The position numbers and the translations under genes are program-made. The notes beneath the pieces were generated by a model. It ran no database searches. It was not told the DNA's origin and saw only the letters and a list, made by a program, of their open reading frames with translations. 64,000 nt of DNA from Phoronis australis (lineage: Eukaryota > Phoronida > Phoronidae). Location: positions 141,070 through 205,069 of the forward strand of contig NMRA01000269.1 in the NCBI GenBank assembly GCA_002633005.1. Reading direction: 5' to 3'. Positions 45,441-57,676 of this stretch are shown here, in pieces (position 1 is the first letter of the stretch; each line of letters starts with the position of its first letter).

Positions 45441-46334
45441 CACGGAGCGCGTCATGATTGGCACACCCACTGTAAAAATAAGGTGAAACCATGCAGTAGG
45501 CCTGAGTAGAATCTCAGTTACCCACGGGAGATGAATTTGAACTCCAGACGTTGAGGAGTGTACATTTTTGGGACACACTCTATATGATTTCGCCCAACAA
45601 CCAGAGACTAGACTACCGAATGTGTTTCATTTAGGGATTCTTTAGAAAAAATTACTAAAGAAATATAAAGTTTTCCCGAAACTGGATCATAATAAAACAA
45701 ACATTGATCTTCGACACAGAGCAGAGGAATATGTAAGAATACACTGTTGGAACCCACCTATAGCTACTTTCGGCAGGTTCCAGCTACTCGTCAGTGCGAT
45801 GAACCTAAACCCAATCCTACTCTTCGTGAAACTTTGTTGGTGGATGTGCAGGAGGGGATTTGGTACAGCTATGGTGACACCCAGAGAACGGGGGGNGGGG
45901 GGGGGGGGGGTGGCGATAGCAAGGGAGTAGGTTAACGAGGTCAAATTGGTTTGTGCCCCTTCAATAATTTTTTCCTTCCTACGGGCCTGCTACAGCATAT
46001 TTGTGGGTGTGTGAGAACACTCCATGTCCTCTTAAGCTCTTTGAGTCTCATTACTAAGTCAATTTTTGTCTTTGATACAATATCGAAAGTAAATTCTACG
46101 TTTAATTCCCAATATTATTGAAAATAACTACATGTAGGGATCTTTTCATGCAACGCCCCTAATTTATGGACTAAGTCACTAATTATTTTAACTGAATTAA
46201 GGGCTCAGTTTTCAGTTATATTATTAGAAAATGTCATTAACGAAATAACAGCTCACAATCAAGATAAATGATAGAAAAAATACAATGCCTGTGAGTGTAG
46301 CGCAAAACAAATGCGTAAAAGATGTAGGGAACTT

Positions 46335-47728
46335 TTTTATGGTGGAACATTTATTAAATCATCCAACCAGTACATAGTTGTGCAGCAATATGAAATCTAG
46401 TTAAGTGTACATCAAACAAATTACGAGCATTATCGGACCCTATAAAAGCTAGTTAGGCTAAAAAGAAGACCACCTTGCCTGGAATCTCTCAAGATCCATT
46501 TTATCATTGTAAATAATTTTTTCCAGGTTGTAGTAATCACATACCTCACATAAAAATGACTGAAAATTGGGCTTAGCCTTTTGTAGTCTTTGTTTATATA
46601 AATGAAATTTCGCTAAGCAAAGAATTAAATTTACAACTTCTAATCTACAGGCTGGGTTTCCAAAAAGGCGGAAGACAAATTTAACTGCAGAGGGAAATTG
46701 CACTGATTTATCATCCATGTTTTTAAACATCCCCAAAACTTCTGAACAAGTGAACATTCCCAATACAAATGTAGAATTGTTACTTCATGTTGCTCACAGA
46801 AAGAACATAAGGACGATTCACAAACACCCATTTTCTTTAAATAAGTGTTTGTACCAATAAGTCTGTGGTTGATACGGAATTGAAACCATCTGAGTCTGAC
46901 ATCAGAAGTACAATGATAAATTACAGAATGAATTTTTTTCCAAGATTGAGTATCATCGCATATTCAAGTTAATTTCTCTCTCCCACTTCAATTCTGCAAC
47001 AGGTTTTACATACAATTTAGAAATGAATAATTCATAGATTTTCCCCGTCCCTTTATTTTTCGAAAAACCGTTATCTTACCAAAGGTAGATAAATTTCTTT
47101 TAGACCAATTTCCAATGCCTTTTCTAACCTTGTTTAATTTTACATCGTAGTTTATTAAGTGAATTATGTCCCATAAGATGACAGAGAAGGTAATTCCAAG
47201 AGATGTGAACTGGGAACTTGCCCATTTTACATCTTTTTCACAGCAAAGCTTGTCACCACAACATATTTTAGAACCAATCCATATACAAAGAGTTTTATCG
47301 ATATTGGGTGTCAAAGCAGAATACTTAGCAAACTGATCAAGAAGGTTAAGTGACGATTTTAAAGAGGACTCTGAACCATCTAGAAAGATTACCGTGTCGT
47401 CTTCATATTGCATTAATTTATACTCTAAAGAGCCTACTTTTATGCCTTTAACATTCTCGCATTGCCTCAACATAGATGCCATAATTTCGGCACACAAAAA
47501 GATAAAGTGAAAGGGGATCCCCTTGTCTGCAACCTCGGCAAATGTTAAATTACTTAGACGTCAAGCCATACTGAATGACCGAAAGTTGGACACTTTCATT
47601 GAGTATTGTGAACCAACGGATAATATCGTCATCAAAATTGAAATAGTGTAGAACCTTCTTAAGAAATCCCCAGGACACAGAATCAAAGGCTTTTTCAAAA
47701 TCAACTAATACCAGAAGTCCGGGAATAT
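46335..47728 (-). mobile_element. 5'-truncated LINE insertion (block B)
   Basis: Flanked by a 15-bp target duplication AGATGTAGGGAACTT (46320-46334 and 47729-47743). On the minus strand it encodes RT motifs CAEIMASMLRQCENVKG, the catalytic QYEDDTVIFLDGSE and LGITFSVILWD, followed by a Cys/His region with SLCSFCEQHEVTILHLYWEC typical of the zf-RVT segment after RT in CR1/Jockey/RTE-type LINEs. Stops and shifts are present, for example near 47006, 46980 and 46640. The 3' end lies at the left beside a T-run; the 5' end is truncated. Host-gene orientation is opposite. Confidence 0.85.
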
Positions 47729-48751
47729 AGATGTAGGGAACTTAGTTGAGTCCCTATTTGAGACAGTTTCATGCAGCCGAGCACTGATTACACTCCATGA
47801 TAAAACGACTGACCTAAAGGAATAAAACTCAGCTGTAATCCTCAACAGTCCTCAAATCCTTGGGACAAGATGAAATGTTACTTGCAAAGTTAGCGTGTGG
47901 GACGTAGCACTTAGGGGGATTTGCCTGGCACGTAGTGTGATGGGCCTGGCAGTTATCGTGACAGACTTGGCAGATGGCGTGAGAGACTAATGTCCGTTAG
48001 CGTGATCGACCTGGCAGTTGCTGTATTTAAAGTTAGAGTAAAGTTAGCCAGCCAGCTAGCTGTGTGAGGAATATCGTCAAAACACAGCTAGGTACCACTG
48101 TCTATTCAGTGCCGACAGACCTCAAAATTGCACACAGCCAGTGTAGTTCTGCTCGTCACCTCGCCTTGAAACTTTCATTAGCATGTAGAGCTAAAGACCG
48201 GACGGGGTGCATGCAAAATCTGGGAGTCAACCGACACTCACCTTTCCTGTTACAACTGTTTAGGTGCAATAAACGTCATTTTCTTGCGTAATTCTCCATC
48301 TTTTGTAACAATGAAAAATATGTCGTCGTGTTCAAAACGGTACACTGGTGACATGCTCACGCGCCAATTCCTATAATTTTGTGACATCTCTCGGCAGATG
48401 ATGACAGCTTTGCAGCAGCAAAACTTGTTCTGAAATTCGATTTGCTGGTATCAAAACTCTAAAAACTTAAAATAAAGTAAAACCAGTTGTTGTGGCGTGT
48501 ATGCAACCACTTGAAAGAACAACTGATTGAAGAATCGGCGAAAAAAGAAACTGACCAATAGGTGACGCAATATTTCATGGCGCTGAAAACCAAAGCAGCT
48601 CGCTCCACAATTTTAGCAGCAGAATAAGGGTAGAACACCAATTTTTCCAACATCGTTAAATAATTTAGATAATACCACAATACTAGCGTCAATAGGCATT
48701 TAAAACCGTGTAATAACCCATAAAGTTATCTCACTAGTGTGATAACGATTT

Positions 48752-48813
48752 GGCGGGACCCGGGACCTTGGTATTGCTGATTGCAGACTTTAACCACTAC
48801 ACCACGCAGCGAC
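48752..48813 (-). ncRNA. tRNA-like head of a SINE or tRNA relic
   Basis: The minus strand reads a pol III A-box-like TGGTGTAGTGGTTAAAG, then ~20 nt later AAGGTCCCGGGTCCCGCC, a T-arm in which the TTCGA core of the B box seems to have been deleted. It lies inside the ~860-bp insertion specific to block B. Not a functional tRNA; best read as a tRNA-derived SINE head. Confidence 0.4.
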
Positions 48814-49358
48814 TGACGTCATCAACAGTGAAAATAGAATACTTAAATGAGCACGCGCAATAATCGCACGTTCAACAAACCGCATTGTACTGTACTTATA
48901 CGCTACGAAAAATAAGACACATAATTTCCATAAAAATGATATCTTAATTCAGTGAAATTTTTTCTCTCATGTCCTCTTACTTGTAAATCACCGATCTCCA
49001 GTTTGAATGCGGGTATCGTGTCGTCAGGATCTTTGACTTGAGAATTATATTCAGTTACCAGTGGTAAGCTACTTTAGCAGACGATAATTTCCCGCTCGAA
49101 GCTTAGCGTGTAAAAAACGTGTTTTAAGGTATAATAGTTGCTTAACCTTAATTTAGAGATTCTCGTCATTTCTATTTTGTTTAAATTTCCAATTGGTTTT
49201 GAGTATAAGCATTATTTGACAAAAATAGCTCGGCTTTTCTTAAAAGGTCACGACCTCCGACCCCGGGCCTCTGACATAGAAAGTAGTTACAAAGCCGAGG
49301 CGAGTCGAGAAAGGTAGATCGATTCATTGCAATGTTTCTCGTTTAGTATGTGGTATAA

Positions 49359-49522
49359 ATAGATTATTACATGTTCTCAGTCGTTATCCCCCTTATCTAG
49401 AGCCCTCGTGGATTTTGTAGAATTATCACCCTCGGGGCTGACGCCCCTCGAGCGATAATTCTCCAAAATCCACTCGGGCTCTAGATAACGGGGGATAACG
49501 ACTTCGCCATGTAATAATCTAT
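49359..49522. repeat. 164-bp near-perfect palindrome, copy 3
   Basis: Arms start ATAGATTATTACATG and end CATGTAATAATCTAT. Inner segments GTTATCCCC/GGGGATAAC, CTAGAGCCC/GGGCTCTAG, GATTTT/AAAATC and GAATTATC/GATAATTC pair across a CGGGGC-TGAC-GCCCC centre. It closes the block-B-specific insertion at its right end. Copies 1 and 2 lie at 7287-7442 and 8636-8791. Confidence 0.85.
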
Positions 49523-49959
49523 ATTTACTCATGGAAGAGTGTAGTTTTTGATGATACTTATTTTTTGTCAGATTTTATCCGGTCAGTTTTTACCTGCAAG
49601 GCTAGGGTAAAGTCTGACACGCAGTCTAATCACAGGCCACACTTTGTGGCAAATTAAGAACTTCTTGGAGCTGAATACTGAAATGATTTTAGCTCACAAT
49701 TGAAGGTGCTAATATTAAATAACAGGCAAAATAAATTCTGTTTGAAATAGCCAAAACAGCTTTTTAGTATCCTTGTAGTTTCAATTTGGACTGGTAATCT
49801 CAATAGTTTCAACTCTACTTTTCAATTAGATTGTGTACCAATATTTCATTGCTTAATATTTTGTTGCTTCTCAGGATCAATTTGAATGTAGACTTTCTTT
49901 TGTTTGTGAGCAGAGCTAATCCTGTATCTAGGTATCATCGTTTATTTTTCTCCTCACAG

Positions 49960-50145
49960 GTGAGTATCGTATCAGTGTGTTGAAGCGTGGACGTCCCATC
50001 AATGGCTCTCCATTTCTGTTTTATTGCCATGCTGTGAAACCAGCTGTGGATCACACTAAGGTCATTCTGACTGGCAAGGGATTGGTGGAGGCTAAGGTCA
50101 ATGAAGAGGCAGAGTTCACCATCGACGGGTCACAGGCAGGAGAAG
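49960..50145 (+). CDS. Filamin-type repeat protein, exon 2 (copy B)
   Basis: 186 bp, identical splice sites and phases to 26389-26574. Protein differs by one residue (GSQAGEG instead of GSQGGEG); one further difference is silent. Confidence 0.85.
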
Positions 50146-50754
50146 GTGAATAATTTTACATTGGTTTATACAGTTTGTAGACCACTTGCAGGTTTCCAAA
50201 CTTTGCAGAAAAGTTGGACAAATTTGACATTTTGCTGCTGTACCTCACGTAAAGTCTACAACCCTGCACATGGAAAACGAGCAATACTCAATATGCCTGC
50301 TTTCAACTACCAAGTGAGCACCACGAGTGCAAGAGAAGTAGGGCATAAATCCAACTTGTTTCATATCTCGCACAAACTGTAATTTGTTTCTGATTGACTG
50401 TGTTTGAAGAGCATAACTTTTTCCAGTCGGGTGTCAGTTATTAACAACCTGAAGAAATCACAATTACTATAAACATATACATAGATTAATTCTGTGAACA
50501 GCAACCATCAATGTGTATTTCATTTTTTGTTACTTTTTATGTTATTCAAAACAATGACATGTCAATGGGTGTTGTAAATAAATGGATGATGATCCCTAAT
50601 CCTGATCTCTAGTCCTTGAATTCTTACTATCTCTAACCAAAATTAACACCTCTCCATCATAAAATAGACCCTTGAAATTTTATCATCCTACATCAATTCT
50701 GATGAAAGTTCGTATTTCTTGCAATTACAGTTGATTTTTTCTGATTGTTTTCAG

Positions 50755-50859
50755 GTACTCCATTTGTTGTGATTAATGGTGTGAAGAAAGGCATTCCAGT
50801 GTTCACCGATGTTCTTGGTGGAGACCGATACAGGGTGCGATACACACCGGAAATCCCAG
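50755..50859 (+). CDS. Filamin-type repeat protein, exon 3 (copy B)
   Basis: 105 bp, same junctions as 27191-27295; one base difference gives KKGIPV in place of KKDIPV. Ends YTPEIPG before a GTAAGT donor. Confidence 0.85.
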
Positions 50860-52007
50860 GTAAGTTGGCGTCTTTATGTCATCTGCAGGATAAAGTAAGC
50901 TGGTCCCACCATGTTCTCACTAGACAGCTTTCTCTATAGAGATTTTCAGTAACAGGTAACATAAAATGTTACTAACTTCAACAGTCCTTGAATTCTACTA
51001 CGAGATCCGTTCGTGCAGCTTTACGATGACGGCTTACTTTAATGACACCGATTATCAACTATGACCTGACGAATGTGAAGTCAGCGGTGTTATTACTGCC
51101 TCTTTATTTTGAGACTTAGGCTTAACATTTAGGTAAAATGAACAGTAGCATTGTTGCTACTCAAGAAATAGATTTGATGAAATTCACGAATTAAGATGAT
51201 CACCATGCCAAACTCTGAAGATGATGAAGGATCATCTTTACTCTCAGACGCTTTCAAGTTCGTGAACTAGCTGCCAGGCATACATCCGGAGTCTGCAGCT
51301 GTCTGTTTCTCCTAAACCCCTTGAAGGATCATTGTAAAATTTGATAAGTGTACTCCTATGAATGCGACATTCGGTAACGATGAATTTTAAATGGATCTGA
51401 CCAGAGCTTTGCCTCCTAGTGGCAATTTTCTTCAACATTTGCATGAGTATTTTTGAATTGTTCCTTGACGGATTCTTAAAGCAATGATTCAACACTAACA
51501 CATTTTCGTAAGGATCCAACCCATTCTGCACCACCTAGTGACCACGTTTTATGCTTTTGGCATCTGCCTCTATCTGTCAAACTGCTCGAAGAATTAATAT
51601 GAAAAATGACAAAGAAGGGAATTTTTGACGTTAACTTTTCGACAACTCCAACTACTTTGACACCCCCCAAGTTTTAGTTTTGTTTCTTTGTATCCACCGC
51701 AGTATCTCTTAAACCACGTGTAGGATCTTTGTGTTGAATTTAGCTAGTGTATTCAGATTAACATGGCAAAAGTGACGCCAAGTTGGATTTGTTCAACTAC
51801 AGTTATGCTCCCTGAAGGCAATTTTTTCGTTTTTGAGAATGCTGTGATGGATGTTCATGAAATTTCTCAAATAAATTAAGGCACAATTCCCTTGACAGGA
51901 TTCTGACTTAATCACAGTGTTTTCACTTCTTATCTAATTTCCTTTAGTCGGTGACAAACATCTGCCACTACGTTTACTCAGTGTTCATTTATTCCATTCC
52001 ACATCAG

Positions 52008-52099
52008 GAGCCTACCTTCTACATATCCAGTGGTCAGACAGAGCAGTCAAGGATTCACCGTTTAAGGTCAATGTCATAGCCACGAGTGACGCTTCTTAA
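52008..52099 (+). CDS. Filamin-type repeat protein, exon 4, stop-bearing (copy B)
   Basis: Same acceptor as 28457. It encodes AYLLHIQWSDRAVKDSPFK, then VNVIATSDAS and a TAA at 52097-52099, three codons earlier than in copy A. The region after the copy-A stop is also present, so the two copies now end at different codons. About eight base differences from copy A, two of them silent. Confidence 0.75.
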
Positions 52100-52188
52100 G
52101 TCTTGTAACTGTACATGTAACATGTGCTGGCAATTTATTTGACAAATTGGCATTGTAGGGTCCTGCTAGACATTCCATTTACTTACAT

Positions 52189-52801
52189 GCTGTGAACATT
52201 CCCACTAAATAAGATTGGTCCTAACCCCAGTGATTAAGGTAAACGGTGGGGCATGGAAAATTGAAGTAGACCGTATTTATTCACCTTGGCTGAGACGCGC
52301 TCGGCTCATGCTCAAAGGGATGCCGCCAAGCTGCTCTAGTCATCGAGTCACGAGCGAGGATAAGTGGCTTCGCTCATGCGGATATGATCAGCTGATTACA
52401 ATCTAGCTAGCAGACTCTACTTTTTATGGAGAGAGTTTTACGTAGTTTTTACTGTAATATTTGAAAAGAGGAGCGAAAACAAATATGAGTACAACTTTGA
52501 ATTTTTCAAATCGGCCCAGGATAAGAGATTTTGCAACACAGCAACACTCACGATTACTTTCATTCGGAGCGCACTAATACAAAAATATAGGACCCAAGTT
52601 ATTTAGATTTTGGAACACATGCATTGCAATATTCAAAGTACGTTTATTATGAATCTTACAAGCTGTAAAACGACGTTGTTAATTTCATTGTGTTCATTCA
52701 TTGTCATCCGTCAAATCGGCAATTTCCGAGATGTGATCTGCGGCGTGCGCGTATGTGTACAAAACAAGTGATTGTTATGTTCCTGAAGTACGAAAATTAA
52801 G
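52189..52801. other. Unassigned DNA before the second gap
   Basis: No match to the sequence following block A; no gene recognised. Confidence 0.35.
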
Positions 52802-53389
52802 NNNNNNNNNNNNNNNNNNNNNNNNNNNNNNNNNNNNNNNNNNNNNNNNNNNNNNNNNNNNNNNNNNNNNNNNNNNNNNNNNNNNNNNNNNNNNNNNNNN
52901 NNNNNNNNNNNNNNNNNNNNNNNNNNNNNNNNNNNNNNNNNNNNNNNNNNNNNNNNNNNNNNNNNNNNNNNNNNNNNNNNNNNNNNNNNNNNNNNNNNNN
53001 NNNNNNNNNNNNNNNNNNNNNNNNNNNNNNNNNNNNNNNNNNNNNNNNNNNNNNNNNNNNNNNNNNNNNNNNNNNNNNNNNNNNNNNNNNNNNNNNNNNN
53101 NNNNNNNNNNNNNNNNNNNNNNNNNNNNNNNNNNNNNNNNNNNNNNNNNNNNNNNNNNNNNNNNNNNNNNNNNNNNNNNNNNNNNNNNNNNNNNNNNNNN
53201 NNNNNNNNNNNNNNNNNNNNNNNNNNNNNNNNNNNNNNNNNNNNNNNNNNNNNNNNNNNNNNNNNNNNNNNNNNNNNNNNNNNNNNNNNNNNNNNNNNNN
53301 NNNNNNNNNNNNNNNNNNNNNNNNNNNNNNNNNNNNNNNNNNNNNNNNNNNNNNNNNNNNNNNNNNNNNNNNNNNNNNNNNNNNNNNNN
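52802..53389. other. Assembly gap (N)
   Basis: 588 undetermined bases between filamin block B and the TTC14 3' flank. Confidence 1.
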
Positions 53390-54222
53390 CAGCTTTCCAC
53401 CAAGGCTAGGTGATGCAAGACATTATTACTTGTTCTTTGTTGCATTATAGTAACTGGTCTTGGCTAATTATCATTTTATGGCCTGGTCATCCATTCAGCC
53501 CAAAGTAGTTCCAGAGGTGGCTTATCAGCCAATTATTCACGCATGCTGACTCACAATAGAAGCCTGATAAGAGTGAAGGTGGATAAATGCGGTGTTCCTA
53601 CAGTTTCTTGTTTTAGTGGATGTGTTCACGACATGTAGTTGAATTCTGTTTTTATTGAGTTGTTCTATACATGGACGCAAGTGCGAGGGTTTGAATAGCA
53701 AATTTTGTGCTCTACTAACTATACCATGCTTTTCACATTCCATAACTTTAACGTCTGTGTGTACGGGTTCACATAAGATGTCCAGTGACATTTGGTACTG
53801 ACGTCACCACATTCCTTGTTGAAATCTTAGTGTAGTTGACAAATTTTTGTAACTTTTATGTCTGTAGGTGTGAGTCAACTCTGTGAACTGTGTGGTTATC
53901 TTTCGATGCTGCTGTTACTCTACCCCATGTGAAAATGTTGGCAGTGATCACTTGTGCTCCAACACATGCCTGTACAACTGTTACAATTAATTAAACATAT
54001 TAAGGCATTTAAATAGTTATTCGAAACTTGTTTATCCAGTGAAAACTTATTACTAGCATTTATAAGCAGTGCATTCAAGAAGCTTGCTTGTTCGTGTTGT
54101 GCAGTTATTTAGTTATGCATATATTTAGCTTTAGAACATGGATCATGAACTTTAAACCGGCTTGTAGAAAGGTTAGTTACCAAAATACACATTGATTTTT
54201 GCAACTGACAGAGTTTACGTTT
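53390..54222. other. Intergenic DNA between filamin and TTC14
   Basis: About 50 bp near 53640-53690 resembles the sequence following block A at 28640. No exon recognised. Confidence 0.4.
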
Positions 54223-55563
54223 ATCTTATACAGTTTCTGTTCAGTTGATGCTTGAGGAAACATCTTTTTTGTGTTGCGGAAACTGAAGGTCCTTTAGACT
54301 ACTGCACTTGTACAGGTTCACACCCAGGGTGTTTAAATTGGGGAACTAAAAATTGTGACTGTCATTAGTCGAGCACGGACTTTCAAAAAAGTTTCAAGAG
54401 GGGGTTGGATTTTTACCTGCATGGTCAATTCCGAGACAGCTGGTTGGGAAGTAGTACGCAATAGTAACGTTAAGTATGGTAGACAACGGGTATTTTACTG
54501 GCTCCCTGTCGTAATAACTAAAAGTGTCAGTAAAACAATATTTTCTTACTTCAAGGTATGCAAATGTAGTACATTTTGGGGTCTAAAATTCATACGAAAC
54601 TGGCCTCAAGACCAGAGTATTTTTTCAAAGAAATCAAGATAATATAAATTGGGGGTCCAGCATTGGCATTTTAAAGTAAACATTTGTAATGTTGATCAAG
54701 AGGTCAGCTAAACATGGAAGTTAAGCCTGATGAATGGTTCTAAAAAATGTATCAATTCAAAGAAATGAAAGAAGGCATAAGGAAATTTGGTCAACAATTT
54801 AACAATGTGCAGTGTAAAACCATTCCTCCCCTTCATTGTTTTGGGGCGAAACTCGTTTTTTAATGTGGCGAGTAAGTGTTTCTAGAGGACTGACAAATAT
54901 TCAATGATTGCTTGAACAGAAAGATTCACCAGTTAACTTTATTTTCTCCAGTTTTGTGTTCGTGATTTCTGCTTGACCTAACTATCATTGCGGGGGTCTC
55001 CATGTTTACGTTTACACATGTAGGTTGCTTTGTACTTCAGTTTCAATATAACAAACTATATTGCCATAGAATTTTGTGCATTTGTGCACTTGGATACCAC
55101 ACAAAATTCTGAATCTCCTGCTAAAATATGTATCACAAGATTGATGGCTTCATCGTTTATTTACTCAAAAGCTAGAACATATTTCATCGCAGTAAAATTA
55201 TAACCAATGACCTATGACTTTTTTGACAAGTCATCAAATAAAAATTCAACCTTATATCAAATAAAACTGCCAACTTCAAACACGGCGTAAGAATAAAGCG
55301 GTTCACCTGTGAGCTCCATTCCGACCACAGTACATCCTTACAAAACGACAAGTGTTTACTTGCCTTATTTCACGATTTTATTGATTGCAAAATTTAACCA
55401 AAGCATTCCAACACTAGTCCTGTGATGTACCAAGACGAAGACATAACTTTAATAATGCTTGATATAACTCTGTAACTTCATCTTAACATACAACAGATAG
55501 ACAGTAACCAAAAGCAGCAGGCACTCTCAACAAATTTACTTCACAGGACGTCGGATACAGATC
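54223..55563. repeat. TTC14 3' UTR and flank, duplicated at 1-1281
   Basis: Contains the TTC14 3' untranslated region on the minus strand. A candidate polyadenylation signal is TTTATT on the plus strand (AATAAA on minus) at 55156-55161, ~400 bp past the stop. Confidence 0.6.
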
Positions 55564-57676
55564 TTATTTGTTGGATTTCTCCGCAGCACTTTTCTTTTTC
55601 AGCATCTGTAAAAATTTTTCCATTTCTGCTAAACTATCCTTTGGAGTAGACTCTTTCTTTCCCTTCAACGATGACGGTTGTACATCTTGGGAGTCCCACT
55701 TGCCAAACATTTTCTTTTCCAGAGGATTCGTCTTTTCCGGTACTTTCTCTAATGGTGCCGAGTCGAAGCGAGACTTCCGCTTTTTTTTCTTTTCTTCTAC
55801 ACCAGTACCTGTATCTTCCTGTGGCAAAACATTTCTACCGAGAGCAGTTACCTGCTGAATCTTTTCTTGTGAAGACTTTTCAGTAAACAGTGTTTTACTA
55901 CTAGTCTGCAGTGGCTGAACGAGCTTGATTTTCACAACTTCTGCTGATTTCTCGGGCTGTGACACCTTCTCAGAGGTCTTTGGACCTTTCATTTTCTTTG
56001 GCGTTTTAGAACTTTTCTTTTGTGTTGCCTCTTCTTCTGAACTAGAACGTGAGGAACTTGCCGACGATGACGATGAAGATGATGACGAAGAAGAGCTTGA
56101 TGACGAACTACGACTTCTACTTGTTGAAGAGTCACTGTAACTACTGCTCCTTGATTTTCGAACACTTGGCCGGTACTTGCTTTCAGAATGCTTCTTCTCC
56201 CTTTTGCTAACATACTTTGACTGACTGTATTTACTTCTATATCCACTTGAAGATGATCCATACTTCTGGCTGTACTTGTCTGCTCCAGAGTGATATTTAT
56301 TCATTGCGTAATCCTGTCGTTCCTTTGATCTAGGCTTCCCTCGGGGCTCTTGCTTATCATATTGTTTCTGTTTTCTTGAATAATCATCTTTGGGATACTT
56401 TTCATCTGGTGACTTGTACTTTGACGCCATTAACGCAGTATTTTTATGTACTGGTTTGCCCTTTGAACTGTCACTTCCTGTTATCTTTCTCTGCTCATGT
56501 GTTATGAAATTTTTAATGTATTTCTTCACGTCAGTCGAGACAACACCATGAATTTTCTTTTGTGCTGACTTTTTAATATGCGATTCAAAGTGTTGTTGCT
56601 GTTTCTCCGGCTTGGATTGCTGCGTTTGTGATGACAATTGCTTTTCATCAGAGGTGGACTTCAAATGTTCGCCACCTTTCTGATGGTACCCGGAGTCCCT
56701 TTCCAGTGGATGCGCATCTTTCTTTACAGAACTTGGCTTTGATGTTTTATGTCGCAAAACAGCACGCGGAACCATACCTTCAGACTTTTTTACAGAAGAT
56801 TTGGTGGTCACAATTTTGTCATCTTTAAAAATGTCAAACTCTGTCTTTGATTTCGGTGGTGATTCTTCATCTTCAGACTTGACTGCCTCGTCATACTGTT
56901 CATGATACTTCTTCAGTCGTTCTTCCAGACTTTCTTCCATCAGAGACGTTGAAGGCGATTCACTCATTTCTCTCCTATCAAAATCATCCTCATGTTTGCG
57001 CCCGTGCCTCTTGGAATCTACAGAATCTCTACGACCGCCCATCTCACTTTGTCCAATTTTGTCCCCTCTGACATCATAGGACCTTGAGCCTTCATGGTGT
57101 GAGTTTTTATAATAAGATCGTTTACTAGACGCTCTGTATTCGTCATCAGATGAATGGCTAGGATGATCTTTGCGATGTCGTCTATCTTGATGTTTTGATG
57201 ATCCTCTACTATCTAACATACCTGTGGTTCGCCTTAGATCATCATAGCCAGCATCGCCATGACCCTGGTAGGCATGGCGATCCATCGCAAACTGTTCCAA
57301 GCTCCCATGTTCAGAAGACTTTCGCTCCCGAGTGTGCTTTTCTACAGCTTCTTTAGACTTGTGAACATCAGAACTAGCACTGGTATGGCTAGCGACTTGA
57401 CCTAAAAGCTGCCCTAGATTAAAAGGCAGACCCTGGTTGGACTCTGATCCCATCTTGCCAGCGAACTGCAGCAAAGCCTCAATTTTACTGGAAAGTGACG
57501 CATCAGGATCATCATTTTCTTGATGCTTTGGCGACACCTCTAGACCAGGAATGGAAACTACTGAACTCGATGGTTCATGGCCAACTCCCCGGTGACGTTT
57601 TGATGCCGATTCCAAACCTGCTTCAATGTCAAGTCTTTTATGGTCACTTGATTGCTTTCTTTTCTTGTGTTTTCCT
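55564..57676 (-). CDS. TTC14: TTC14 last coding exon (SR/K-rich tail)
   Basis: 2113-bp exon; acceptor tttgcag, phase-2 entry, stop TAA at 55564-55566. It opens GKHKKRKQSSDHKRLD. No globular domain is visible: the exon is rich in Ser, Lys, Arg, Glu and Gln. It contains a run of 16 consecutive Ser ending in ASSSRSSSEEE (56060-56110 region), RS dipeptides, a basic YSRKQKQYDKQEPR region and a conserved C-terminal helix EMEKFLQMLKKKS. The Met at 57615 is internal, not the start. Antisense frames over the Ser run are shadows. The terminal helix is matched by the human protein's EFEKEKGNKSKN end (from memory). Confidence 0.9.

Larger units (their letters stand above)
41776..49959 (+). other. Filamin intron 1 (copy B), repeat-filled
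   Basis: 8.2 kb with phase-1 boundaries. It contains the TTAA/THAP transposon, a MITE, the LINE fragment, a minisatellite copy (47925-48025) and an ~860-bp insertion carrying a tRNA-like segment and the 164-bp palindrome. No exon seen. Confidence 0.6.
40811..52188 (+). repeat. Duplicated filamin block B
   Basis: Collinear with block A (17866-28640) with the differences listed there. Homology resumes briefly near 53640-53690 with the sequence after 28640, so DNA between 52189 and about 53640 (including the second gap) is an insertion or rearrangement relative to A. Confidence 0.9.

Noticed and set aside
55568-56261. Several plus-strand and alternative minus-strand frames in the TTC14 tail
   Set aside because: Shadows of the Ser/Lys-rich exon; low-complexity codons keep other frames open.
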